Shown here one piece after another: positions 18,560 to 27,062 of a stretch of DNA of 59,020 bases. The notes under the pieces were generated by a model. The model ran no database searches, was not told where the DNA came from, and saw only the letters and a list, made by a program, of their open reading frames with translations. The translations under genes were made by a program, and so were the position numbers. Each line of letters opens with the position of its first letter. The first letter of the stretch is position 1. Origin of the DNA: Flammeovirgaceae bacterium UBA1842 (GTDB lineage: Bacteria > Bacteroidota > Bacteroidia > Cytophagales > Cyclobacteriaceae); NCBI GenBank assembly GCA_002338655.1, contig DDIU01000038.1:1-59020 (forward strand). The letters are read 5' to 3'.

Positions 18560-18677
18560 ATCAAATAATTACAAAATAAGGTTACCAAATTCATATAAAA
18601 AGGTATTCATAATTAGATTTTTTTCACTATATTGAAATCTGTTTAAACATTCCGTACCTATTGAAAATGGATTCACT

Positions 18678-19388
18678 ATGAAGTCACTTATTTCAACTAC
18701 TCTTTTGCTCCTTCTGGCATTTGTTTGCCAGTCGCAGAGTTTTGAGGTAGTTGAAACCAACCAGGTCTTCAAAGGAAATGTAGGTGAACAGGTCAAAGCT
18801 AAAATAGGAATAAGAAACCTTACCGATCATCCCATTCAAATTGTAGTAAAAAGATTGGAGAAGGTCATTGGTACCAGCCAAAAGACTTTTATTTGCTGGG
18901 GCGGTGATTGTGTTTCTGCCGATCAGGATCAATTGCCTCTTTCTAAAAGGATATCCCCCAAGGAGACCTCACTTAAATTTGAAAGCGTGCTGGAAGCAGG
19001 TCTTGTACCAGGAATCAGTTCAGTTAAATACCTGATCTACAATCGTGATATCCCGGAAGAATCATTGGTGTATGAAGTGAATTATACCATTGAGGAAGAA
19101 GATAATTCAAAAACCTTATTTAGCTCCCCTAAGATTACATTGAATGATATCTATCCAAATCCAGTAACTGATTTTGCAATTATTGATTATAACCTCTTTG
19201 ATGAAAACATAAAAGCAAAGATAGTTTTGCACAATGTGCTTGGAAGTATAGTAGGAGAATATGAGCTGGCACCATTTGAAAGCAAACTAAAAATCAAAAC
19301 CGAAGAATTTAATGCAGGGGTTTATTTCTATACCCTTTACTTGGATGGTGATGGTGTGATGACGCACAAATTGATCATCAGAAAATAA
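18678..19388 (+). CDS. Type IX secretion cargo-like protein with C-terminal sorting domain
   Basis: A 236-residue protein with an N-terminal signal peptide (1-20, ending CQSQ) and a C-terminal sorting domain (about 160-236) bearing the signature IYPNPVTDFAIIDY, then VLHNVLGS and AGVYFYTLYLDGDGVMTHKLIIRK-type ending. The domain directs export through the type IX secretion system and is removed on export. The middle (20-145) looks like a small Ig-like domain with a Cys pair (CWGGDC). Function beyond export is unknown. It stands alone between the OstA-like gene and bamD. Confidence 0.88.
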   Translation: MKSLISTTLLLLLAFVCQSQSFEVVETNQVFKGNVGEQVKAKIGIRNLTDHPIQIVVKRLEKVIGTSQKTFICWGGDCVSADQDQLPLSKRISPKETSLKFESVLEAGLVPGISSVKYLIYNRDIPEESLVYEVNYTIEEEDNSKTLFSSPKITLNDIYPNPVTDFAIIDYNLFDENIKAKIVLHNVLGSIVGEYELAPFESKLKIKTEEFNAGVYFYTLYLDGDGVMTHKLIIRK

Positions 19389-19447
19389 TTGTCCAATATT
19401 CAAATAATTTCCAGTAAAATCTTGTTTGTAGAGTAGGTCAACATTTA

Positions 19448-19478
19448 TTGATTATTAGTTATTACTGACCTATATTTG
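19448..19478 (+). promoter_or_regulatory. Promoter of bamD operon (TTG-N20-TATATTTG)
   Basis: TTG at 19448-19450 is followed after 20 bases by TATATTTG at 19471-19478, a perfect fit to the Bacteroidota promoter consensus. The box ends only seven bases before the ATG at 19486, so the mRNA leader would be nearly absent. Confidence 0.6.
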
Positions 19479-19485
19479 CAGGCTT

Positions 19486-20298
19486 ATGTTAAAACAGAGG
19501 TATTTTCAGTATTTTTTAGTGCTATTTTTCATTTTCATCTTTACTGGGTGCAGTAAATTCAGAAAAATTGAGAAAAGCACAGATTGGCGTGTCAAGTATG
19601 ATGCGGCCATTAAGTACTATGAAAAAAAGGACTATTTCAGGTCCAGCACACTATTTGAACAAATATTGCCAATAGTTAGGGGATTGCCTGAGGGTGAAAA
19701 AGCACAATTCTATTTTGCCTATACCCAATACTATCAGGATTTTTATTTGCTGGCAGCACACCATTTCAAAGTGTTTTATGAAACTTATGCCCGAAGTGAG
19801 TTTGCTCAGGAAGCTAGGTATATGCATGCTTATTCGCTGTATGCCAACTCACCGAATTACAATCTTGATCAGACTTCAAGTATTGAGGCTGTCGATGCCA
19901 TGCAAAAATTTTTAAATAAATATCCTAAGAGCAGATTCAGCGAAGATGCTGCTGATGTCATCAATGACATCCAAATTAAATTAGAAGAAAAAGGATATCA
20001 AAATGCAAAGCAATACTATAAGCTTGAGCGCTATAAAGCGGCAGTAGTGGCTTTTGAAAGCTTTGCCAACGATTTTCCAGACTCAAAGTATAATGAGGAA
20101 ATCTCATATTTAAAATTTATGTCACAATACAAGCTGTCAGAAAAAAGTATTTACTCTAAGCAATTGGAGAGATACAGACAGGCCAATCAATATTATATTG
20201 AATTTATTGATGCTTACCCAAATAGTGAATATCTTAAGGAAGCAGAAAAAAAATATGGCGACAGTTTAGACAAAGTCAATCAACTAGCAAAAAAATAA
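19486..20298 (+). CDS. bamD: Outer membrane protein assembly factor BamD
   Basis: A 270-residue lipoprotein with lipobox FTGC (Cys22) and TPR-like helical repeats through residues 35-260. The pattern AIKYYEKKDYFRSSTLFEQILP...EFAQEARYMHAYSLY is typical of BamD/YfiO. BamD is the essential periplasmic lipoprotein partner of BamA in inserting beta-barrel proteins. It heads a run of genes (rpoZ, coaBC, DUF4835, a 74-residue protein, recN) with gaps of 0-17 bases, the usual Bacteroidota order. Confidence 0.93.
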   Translation: MLKQRYFQYFLVLFFIFIFTGCSKFRKIEKSTDWRVKYDAAIKYYEKKDYFRSSTLFEQILPIVRGLPEGEKAQFYFAYTQYYQDFYLLAAHHFKVFYETYARSEFAQEARYMHAYSLYANSPNYNLDQTSSIEAVDAMQKFLNKYPKSRFSEDAADVINDIQIKLEEKGYQNAKQYYKLERYKAAVVAFESFANDFPDSKYNEEISYLKFMSQYKLSEKSIYSKQLERYRQANQYYIEFIDAYPNSEYLKEAEKKYGDSLDKVNQLAKK

Positions 20299-20315
20299 AA
20301 TTAACAGATAAAATT

Positions 20316-20642
20316 ATGGCTATTCAAGCATCAATTGTAACGAGGGACATGGACAAGATTGCTGACAAAACAGGTAATCTGTACGAATCGTTAACAGTAA
20401 TTTCTAAGAGAGCACGACAAGTGGCAGTAACTGTGAAGGAGGAGTTGAATTCAAAACTTGCCGAATTCGCATCTACTGTCGATAATCTCGAAGAGATTTT
20501 TGAAAATAGAGAGCAAATAGAAATTTCAAAATTCTACGAAAGAATGCCTAAGTCAACTAGCGTGGCAATCGAAGAATTTATTGAAGGTAAAATTAGCTCA
20601 AGGTACAGGGACGCAGAAGAACCTAATAAGTTGGAATTATAA
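20316..20642 (+). CDS. rpoZ: RNA polymerase omega subunit, Bacteroidota type
   Basis: A 108-residue protein with the omega core NLYESLTVISKRARQV (about 22-37), which packs against the beta-prime C terminus to aid RNA polymerase assembly. The segment after it is longer than in proteobacterial RpoZ, as usual in Bacteroidota. Spacing is 17 bases from bamD and 6 bases to coaBC. Confidence 0.9.
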   Translation: MAIQASIVTRDMDKIADKTGNLYESLTVISKRARQVAVTVKEELNSKLAEFASTVDNLEEIFENREQIEISKFYERMPKSTSVAIEEFIEGKISSRYRDAEEPNKLEL

Positions 20643-20648
20643 AATTAC

Positions 20649-21848
20649 ATGCTCCACGGAAAGAAAATAGTACTAGGAGTATGTGGAAGCATAGCGGCAT
20701 ATAAGTCCGCTCTATTAATTCGGTTACTTACCAAAGCAGGTGCAGCAGTCCAGGTTATCATGACGGATGCTGCACTTGATTTTATTACCCCCCTTACCCT
20801 TTCTACCCTTTCTAAAAACCCTGTTCTCAACAAATTCAGCCATTCCGAAACCGGAGAATGGAATAACCATGTTGATTTGGGCCTATGGGCAGATTTGGTA
20901 CTCATTGCACCCGCCAGTGCCAATACCATTGCAAAAATGGCTAATGGCTATTGTGATAACTTACTTCTTGCTACCTATCTGTCGGCAAAGTGTCCCGTAC
21001 TAATTGCTCCAGCGATGGACTTGGACATGTATGCCCACAAAAGCACACAGGACAATATCGAGAAATTAAAATCCTATGGAAACCAATTCCTTGATCCCGA
21101 TAGTGGTGAATTGGCAAGTGGACTAGTAGGTGCTGGTAGAATGCAGGAGCCAGAAGAGATCTTAGCCTACCTTAACTCCTACTTCGATGCAGGAAAATTA
21201 AAGGGCAAAAAAGTGTTGGTGACTGCTGGCCCTACTTATGAAGCTATTGATCCAGTGAGGTTTATTGGTAACAAATCTACAGGTAAAATGGGTTATGCCA
21301 TTGCTGAAGCCATGGCCAACCAAGGGGCTATTGTGGAGTTGGTAAGCGGCCCATCACATGAAGTGGTCAACAACGCACAGATTGCTGTACATAAAGTCAC
21401 TTCTGCAGAAGAGATGTACAATAAGTGCATTGATCTGTATGGTGAAATGGACATAGCTGTATTTTCAGCGGCCGTGGCAGATTACAAGCCTGATACTGTG
21501 GCGGATCAAAAAATCAAAAAGGACGGGAATGCCTTGGATTTGAAACTTGTCAAAACCCAAGATATTGCAGCTGCGCTGGGAAAATTAAAAAAGGCCAAAC
21601 AGTTTAATGTTGGCTTTGCATTGGAAACTGAAAATGAGCAACGTAATGCACAAAAGAAAATCGAAGCAAAAAACTTTGATCTCATAGTGCTGAACTCACT
21701 GAATGATAAGGGCGCAGGCTTCGGTCATGATACGAATAAAATCTCCATAATCGATAAGAATAATAAAATCGAGAATTTTGAGTTAAAGACTAAGCACGAA
21801 GTTGCTAAGGACATTGTAAATACAATTATTAATGTTTATAAGGGTTAA
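20649..21848 (+). CDS. coaBC: Bifunctional phosphopantothenoylcysteine decarboxylase / phosphopantothenate-cysteine ligase
   Basis: A 399-residue coenzyme A biosynthesis enzyme. The N-terminal flavin-dependent CoaC half (1 to about 180) starts with VLGVCGSIAAYKS, has the catalytic-loop His74 in NNHVDLG and a PAMDLDMY flap in place of the usual PAMNxxMW, a variant I associate with Bacteroidota. The C-terminal CoaB half has VTAGPTYEAIDPVRFIGN, KSTGKMG and AAVADYKP. It overlaps the next gene by 17 bases. Confidence 0.96.
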   Translation: MLHGKKIVLGVCGSIAAYKSALLIRLLTKAGAAVQVIMTDAALDFITPLTLSTLSKNPVLNKFSHSETGEWNNHVDLGLWADLVLIAPASANTIAKMANGYCDNLLLATYLSAKCPVLIAPAMDLDMYAHKSTQDNIEKLKSYGNQFLDPDSGELASGLVGAGRMQEPEEILAYLNSYFDAGKLKGKKVLVTAGPTYEAIDPVRFIGNKSTGKMGYAIAEAMANQGAIVELVSGPSHEVVNNAQIAVHKVTSAEEMYNKCIDLYGEMDIAVFSAAVADYKPDTVADQKIKKDGNALDLKLVKTQDIAAALGKLKKAKQFNVGFALETENEQRNAQKKIEAKNFDLIVLNSLNDKGAGFGHDTNKISIIDKNNKIENFELKTKHEVAKDIVNTIINVYKG

Positions 21849-22731
21849 TTTATTCGCACTTATATTATTTGCAATAGCTCGCCAGGGTATGGCTCAGGAG
21901 CTTAACTGTCGGGTGCAGGTGAATGCAGATCAGGTACAGACTTCTGACAGAAATGTTTTCAAAGACATGGAAACCGCTTTCACTCAGTTTATCAATTCGC
22001 GTCAATGGACGGACGATACTTTTGAAAGTACAGAAAAGATAAATGCCAATATTATAATAACCCTTCAAAACCCTAAAAGCATTGGGATATACGATGCTAC
22101 CGTGCAAATCCAGTCGGCCAGACCAGTTTATGGCTCAAATTATGAAACCATCTTGCTCAATTTTGCCGATAGGGACTGGCAGTTTGATTATATAGAGTCA
22201 CAACCCCTACAGTATAACGACAATAGTTACCAGTCTAACCTTACGTCATTACTCGCATATTATTGCTATATCATCATTGGCCTTGATTATGATTCGTTCA
22301 GTGAGCTAGGGGGTACAGAGTACTTTCAGGAAGCCTTAAACGTTGTAAACAATGCCCAACAGTCCAATCGCCCGGGTTGGAATACATTGGGTAGTACCCG
22401 AAACAGGTATTGGCTGTCAGAAAACCTGAATAATCAGCAAATGATCTCATTAAGAAAGGGCTTGTACAAATACCACAGACTGGCTTTGGATACATTTGAA
22501 AAGGATCCGGAAAATAGCCGAAAGATTATACTTGATGTACTTAAAGACCTCAAAAAATTAAAAACTGCTTACCCTAATTCAATTTTGGCGATAGCGTTTC
22601 TTGACGCAAAAAAGGATGAACTGATCAATATATTCTCAGAAGGCAACATTCAGATCAGGCGTGAGGCTTATGACATCCTTGCTGCTATTGACCCCTCAAA
22701 AAGCAGTGACTACGAAAAAATAATCAAATAA
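21832..22731 (+). CDS. DUF4835 family exported protein
   Basis: A 299-residue protein with a signal peptide (1-21, ending GMAQ) and the DUF4835 pattern: ELNCRVQVNADQVQ, FINSRQWTDDTF and YNDNSYQSNLTSLLAYYCYIIIGLDYDSF. The family is restricted to Bacteroidota and sits between coaBC and recN in most genomes. From memory, some T9SS gene lists call it PorD; I give that only as a possibility. It probably acts in the periplasm or at the outer membrane. Start overlaps coaBC by 17 bases, implying translational coupling. Confidence 0.85.
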   Translation: MFIRVNLFALILFAIARQGMAQELNCRVQVNADQVQTSDRNVFKDMETAFTQFINSRQWTDDTFESTEKINANIIITLQNPKSIGIYDATVQIQSARPVYGSNYETILLNFADRDWQFDYIESQPLQYNDNSYQSNLTSLLAYYCYIIIGLDYDSFSELGGTEYFQEALNVVNNAQQSNRPGWNTLGSTRNRYWLSENLNNQQMISLRKGLYKYHRLALDTFEKDPENSRKIILDVLKDLKKLKTAYPNSILAIAFLDAKKDELINIFSEGNIQIRREAYDILAAIDPSKSSDYEKIIK

Positions 22732-22738
22732 TTCTGGA

Positions 22739-22963
22739 ATGGCGAAGCGTCTAATTAGATATGCGACCATGCAAAGCATAATAAAAAGTGCACCGGAAAT
22801 TATGGGTAAAAAAGCTAATATTGTATTAAAGGACGGTCAGGTGGTGTTGGCAACTGTTTTGAATATTTCATCTTCAATTTTGAAATATCAAAATATGCGT
22901 TTGGTACAATCTGAGGTCGATTTAAATAATATTGCAGAAATAATTATAGACATTAACGCCTAG
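22739..22963 (+). CDS. Small Sm-like conserved hypothetical protein
   Basis: A 74-residue basic protein. Residues 23-72 read as a short beta-barrel: GKKANIVLKDGQVVLATVL, then ILKYQNMRLVQSEVDLNNIAEIII, reminiscent of an Sm/LSm or Hfq-type strand order (V-x-L-K-D-G, then a terminal hydrophobic I-x-E-I strand). That similarity is inference from pattern only. It has no membrane segment. It lies 7 bases after the DUF4835 gene, and its stop codon abuts the recN start with no gap, so it is surely co-translated. An internal Met at 22769 is an alternative start. Confidence 0.7.
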   Translation: MAKRLIRYATMQSIIKSAPEIMGKKANIVLKDGQVVLATVLNISSSILKYQNMRLVQSEVDLNNIAEIIIDINA

Positions 22964-24619
22964 ATGCTCAAACATCTCTCGATTAAGAATTATGCACTGA
23001 TTCAGGAGTTGAGTATTTCTCCTTCTGACAACCTGAACATCATTACTGGTGAAACCGGTGCTGGCAAGTCCATTATGCTGGGGGCTGTTGGCCTTTTGCT
23101 GGGCAATAGGGCCGATACCAAATCACTGCTCAATTCAGATGTTAAGTGCGTAATTGAAGGGCAATTCGATATATCAAATTATAATATCAAACCTCTCTTC
23201 GAAAAGGAAGATTTGGACTATGAGGCATTGACCATACTTAGGCGCGAGATAAGCCCTTCCGGTAAATCCAGGGCCTTTGTAAATGACACTCCGGTCAATT
23301 TAGAGGTATTGAAAAAACTGGGGGTAAAATTAGTGGATGTCCATTCACAACATGAGACCCTACAACTAAGCAAGAATAACTTTCAGTTGCGCCTTATTGA
23401 CGTTTATGCCGATACCGTAGCACTTCGAAAAGACTATTTCGCCTCCTTTCATGCATATAAACAAGCACTTCAGCTCTTCGAACAGTTGAAAAGTGAAAAA
23501 AGTGAAGCCGACAAGGAGGGTGACTATAATAATTTTTTGCTGGAAGAGTTAGTGACGGCCAATCTTAAAGCCGATGAACAAGAGTCGCTGGAGGAAACGG
23601 TTCGGCTTATGGAAAATGCCGAAGAGATAAAACTTAAGCTCAATCAGTCAATCGATTTGCTCTCCAATAGCGAGTACTCAGTAACCAATGGACTTCAACA
23701 ATTAAGGAGCCTTTTTAATCAATTGGCTAAATATGGTGAGCATTACAAAGGAATTCTGGAACGGTTAGAAAGCTCCTTTGTTGAAATAAATGATATTGCT
23801 ACAGAGGTTGAAAAGGAAGAAGAAAGGGTAAATTTCAATCCTGAAGAAGCACAACTTGCGCAGGAGAGGCTCAGCTTAATATACCAACTTCAGCAAAAAC
23901 ATAATGCCCTGTCTATTCACAATTTATTGGAAATTCAGTCTGAACTTGAGGAAAAAGTGCTTCATACCAGTAATTTGGAAGATCAGATAAAAGAAGCAGA
24001 GGCTAACGTTACCCAATTAGCGGCTACTTGTGAAAGTAAAGCAGCAGAGCTTACAAAAAGGAGGATGGCCTGTTTCAAGTCGTTAACCACAGAATTGGTT
24101 GGCTTACTTCAGCAAGTAGGCATTAGTGATGCTCATATAGATATTGACAGAAAAGCTATCCCTTTGGAAGCCTCGGGAGCTGATTTTGTCCATATACTCT
24201 TTAGTGCCAACAAAGGTATAGCCCCCCAGGAGTTGTCTAAAGTAGCCTCAGGTGGAGAGTTTTCAAGGTTTATGTTTTGTATAAAATATATTCTTGCTGC
24301 TAAAGTGGCGTTGCCTACCATCATTTTTGATGAGATCGACACGGGTGTATCAGGCGAAATTGCCATAAAACTGGGCGTAATGATGAAAAAAATGGCTCAA
24401 AATCATCAATTGATAACCATTAGTCATTTACCTCAGATAGCTGCAATCGGTGATCAGCATTACTTTGTGTATAAAGATAGTAGCTTGGCCAAAGCAGTGA
24501 GTAAAATCAAGGAACTCAACGATGAGGACCGAATAACGGAGATCGCCAAGATGATTGGTGGCGACCAACCTTCCTCCATTGCATTCGAAAATGCAAAAGA
24601 ATTAATGCAGTCTAATTAG
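22964..24619 (+). CDS. recN: DNA repair protein RecN
   Basis: A 551-residue SMC-like ATPase of double-strand break repair. Walker A GETGAGKS is at 29-36, a central coiled coil spans about 160-370, the ABC signature VASGGEFSRFM lies near 425-435 and Walker B IIFDEIDTGVSG near 450-461. Full length and intact. Last gene of the bamD run. Confidence 0.95.
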   Translation: MLKHLSIKNYALIQELSISPSDNLNIITGETGAGKSIMLGAVGLLLGNRADTKSLLNSDVKCVIEGQFDISNYNIKPLFEKEDLDYEALTILRREISPSGKSRAFVNDTPVNLEVLKKLGVKLVDVHSQHETLQLSKNNFQLRLIDVYADTVALRKDYFASFHAYKQALQLFEQLKSEKSEADKEGDYNNFLLEELVTANLKADEQESLEETVRLMENAEEIKLKLNQSIDLLSNSEYSVTNGLQQLRSLFNQLAKYGEHYKGILERLESSFVEINDIATEVEKEEERVNFNPEEAQLAQERLSLIYQLQQKHNALSIHNLLEIQSELEEKVLHTSNLEDQIKEAEANVTQLAATCESKAAELTKRRMACFKSLTTELVGLLQQVGISDAHIDIDRKAIPLEASGADFVHILFSANKGIAPQELSKVASGGEFSRFMFCIKYILAAKVALPTIIFDEIDTGVSGEIAIKLGVMMKKMAQNHQLITISHLPQIAAIGDQHYFVYKDSSLAKAVSKIKELNDEDRITEIAKMIGGDQPSSIAFENAKELMQSN

Positions 24620-24639
24620 TGGACGAAATATATTTATTT

Positions 24640-24830
24640 TATGGTATCTCCGGATTCATTCCAGGATATATTCCTGGGTCTCTTGATATGGGATGCTTGT
24701 CTTTGTCGGTAGACAGGGCGGAATAAATCCAGTAAAGGATCGCATCTGAGCCAATGGTGGATCGGTAAGACGATATTTTCCTTATTTTCTTGCGGACACT
24801 AATTAATATTTCGTAAACTGGTAGTTCGTA
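24640..24830. other. Intergenic region with a hairpin, possible dispersed repeat
   Basis: After recN lies a non-coding stretch containing CCAGGA/TCCTGG (24661-24677, 5-base loop) and a TGTCT/AGACA stem a little further on. The minus strand stays open through this region and would end in a Pro/Gly-rich peptide (SRDPGIYPGMNPEIP), a look I associate with translated intergenic repeats, not genes. No terminator T-run follows the hairpin. Confidence 0.3.
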
Positions 24831-25421
24831 ATGGACAGAGTACCGCAAATTATTGAAGGATTTACACACACCGAGTACCTCACCGTATTCAGTGCGATCA
24901 TTTTTGGTTATGTTGGAGCTGAATATTTTCAGGGCTGGGGCTCTTTAATAAGAAACCGTAAAAATGTAAAGGTGTATTGGCAACACACCCTCTGGACTAT
25001 CTTTGCCTTTACACTTTTTATTCAAAATTGGTGGGGCATCTGGCCACGGATCGCTCTGATCAACGAGAATATATTCTACTTCTTCTATTCATTGGTTCCC
25101 ATTTTTCTGTTTTACACTATAAGTGTCATTCTATTTCCCGACTTTAAAAAAGTTGACGAAGAGATTGACATGCAGGAATATTTTTATCAAAATTCAAGGT
25201 ATCTCTTTGGTCTTTTTTCACTTTACTTTGTCTTTACCATTGTAAGCTCGTTTGTTTACCCAGATATTGGCAATGTTTTAGTCCAAAACCTCATAAGGAC
25301 GTTAGGTGTTTTATTGGCAGCAGGGGCCGCCTATTTTCATAAAAACAGAACTGTACACGTCATCTTTTTAGTGATTGGGTACATTGCACTAATGATGTTC
25401 TTTCTGGCTTTACCTACCTAA
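24831..25421 (+). CDS. Multi-pass membrane protein of unknown function
   Basis: A 196-residue protein with about six hydrophobic helices (near 16-34, 50-66, 78-100, 126-146, 153-168 and 174-193). Notable residues are a WWGIW aromatic cluster and an acidic cytoplasmic-looking loop (DFKKVDEEIDM). I do not recognise a family. It ends one base before the SLC13 transporter gene, so the two are probably one transcript, but a functional link is not shown. Confidence 0.7.
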   Translation: MDRVPQIIEGFTHTEYLTVFSAIIFGYVGAEYFQGWGSLIRNRKNVKVYWQHTLWTIFAFTLFIQNWWGIWPRIALINENIFYFFYSLVPIFLFYTISVILFPDFKKVDEEIDMQEYFYQNSRYLFGLFSLYFVFTIVSSFVYPDIGNVLVQNLIRTLGVLLAAGAAYFHKNRTVHVIFLVIGYIALMMFFLALPT

Positions 25422-25422
25422 A

Positions 25423-26853
25423 ATGCGCAGGACAGTTGGTATCATATTAGGTCCACTTCTGTTTATCTTCATACAAGTACTCACGCCTACCAGTGAAGTG
25501 CTTACTTCTGAAATTATAAGCGTCATAGCCTTGGCCGCCTGGATGATCACCTGGTGGATCAGTGAAGCCGTTCCCATACCGGTTACAGCCTTGTTACCCA
25601 TCGTGGTTTTGCCCTTATTAGGCATTTTTACTGTGACCGAAGCTACTGCCCCCTATGCCAGCCCGATCATCTTCCTTTTCATGGGCGGATTTATGATCGC
25701 GCTAGGATTGGAAAAACATAACCTTCATTTGCGCCTAGCCTTGAACTTGCTCAAAATAACAGGTACTTCAGGGAATGGCATTATTCTAGGTTTTATGTTG
25801 GCCACCGCCCTACTCAGTATGTGGATCAGCAATACCGCAACGGCTGTGATGATGCTTCCTTTAGCCACGTCAGTAGTAGCCTTACTTTCCAAGCGATCTG
25901 ATTTTGCTGTTACAGAGAATAAATTTGCAATCTCCCTGATGTTGTGCATTGCTTACTCCGCCAATATCGGGGGTACAATGACCTTGATCGGAACCCCTCC
26001 CAATGTGGTGATGGCGGGTTATCTCAGACAATTATTACATATAAAAGTGGGCTTTGCCGAATGGATGCTCATTGGCATCCCAACCGGACTTATATTGCTC
26101 ACTTGCATGTATTTTCTCCTTACCAAAGTGTTATTTACCAATCAATTAAAGACCATAGATGGTTCGGCACAAATGATAACATCAGAACTTAATAAACTGG
26201 GTAAAATCAGCAAAGCTGAGAAATTGGTACTGGCCATCTTTGCGCTCACAACATTTGGCTGGATCTTCAAACAACAGATTAACGTCCTTTTCGGTGGTCA
26301 CCTCCTCACCGACCATATTACGGCCATGATAGGTGGAATCTTAATGTTTTCAACCCCCATTGATCTTAAAAGAAAGGAGTTTTTAATGAATTGGGAAGAT
26401 ACCAGTAGGTTGCCTTGGGGTATCCTCCTCCTTTTTGGTGGTGGTATGGCCCTGGCCAATGGACTAGCAGAAGTCGGCATCATTGATTTAATTGGAAAAT
26501 TCGTAAGTGCCCAGTCAGGATTACAAATTATAGCGCTGACGGCCATCGTAACGGCCTTAGTGCTGATCCTAACAGAGTTCATGAGTAATGTGGCCTTGGT
26601 CACCATACTCATTCCTGTGATTATTGGTATCTCTCAGGGGTTGGATATTAATCCGTTGATATTAGTGGTTCCGGCCACGCTGGCTTCCAGTTGTGCATTT
26701 ATGATGCCCATCTCCACACCACCCAATGCGATTGTTTTCTCCAGTGGCCATATAAAAATGCGCGACATGCTTAAGGCCGGTCTTTTACTAAACATCATCT
26801 CCATTTTCATTTTGACCTTGGTGTGTAACTACCTCGTGCCGATGATTTTGTGA
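25423..26853 (+). CDS. SLC13/DASS family sodium:dicarboxylate transporter
   Basis: A 476-residue integral membrane protein with at least eleven hydrophobic segments. It has the duplicated motifs of the divalent anion:sodium symporter family: SNTATAVMMLP (about 125-135) with GTPPN (about 189-193), and EFMSNVALVTILIPV (about 385-400) with STPPN near 430. These form the substrate and sodium sites for C4-dicarboxylates, citrate or sulfate. The exact anion is not readable. It follows the membrane protein gene immediately. Confidence 0.92.
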   Translation: MRRTVGIILGPLLFIFIQVLTPTSEVLTSEIISVIALAAWMITWWISEAVPIPVTALLPIVVLPLLGIFTVTEATAPYASPIIFLFMGGFMIALGLEKHNLHLRLALNLLKITGTSGNGIILGFMLATALLSMWISNTATAVMMLPLATSVVALLSKRSDFAVTENKFAISLMLCIAYSANIGGTMTLIGTPPNVVMAGYLRQLLHIKVGFAEWMLIGIPTGLILLTCMYFLLTKVLFTNQLKTIDGSAQMITSELNKLGKISKAEKLVLAIFALTTFGWIFKQQINVLFGGHLLTDHITAMIGGILMFSTPIDLKRKEFLMNWEDTSRLPWGILLLFGGGMALANGLAEVGIIDLIGKFVSAQSGLQIIALTAIVTALVLILTEFMSNVALVTILIPVIIGISQGLDINPLILVVPATLASSCAFMMPISTPPNAIVFSSGHIKMRDMLKAGLLLNIISIFILTLVCNYLVPMIL

Positions 26854-26874
26854 TAATTATTGTCATCTAACCCG

Positions 26875-26960
26875 TCTCAGAGTCACTCGAAGAGGACTCT
26901 GAGGAACTTAGTGTAGGTAGAATACATCGGGTGACTTGGAGTTACCCGGTGAATGCGGTG
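26875..26960. repeat. Two strong hairpins in the spacer after the SLC13 gene
   Basis: CTCAGAGTC (26876-26884) pairs with GACTCTGAG (26895-26903), and the loop contains a further CTC/GAG pairing. A second stem, CGGGTGAC (26928-26935) with GTTACCCG (26941-26948), has one G-U pair and a 5-base loop, and is enclosed by ATACATC/GGTGTAT pairing. No T-run follows, so they may be structured RNA or a dispersed palindromic element more than a plain terminator. Confidence 0.5.
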
Positions 26961-27062
26961 TATCAAACAATCTCGGACTTATCTATGAAGTGTTGCGAAG
27001 GTCATATCGCCCCTGATTTAATAAAGCCTGAAATTTAATTTGTTATTCATTAATTTGCGACA

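Noticed and set aside
24639..24869. 76-residue minus-strand frame after recN
   Set aside because: It overlaps the start of the next gene and has low-complexity Pro/Gly ending; no gene-like start context. Treated as spacer.
26854..27062. Simple terminator after the SLC13 gene
   Set aside because: The hairpins are strong but lack a following T-run, so I list them as a repeat or structured element.
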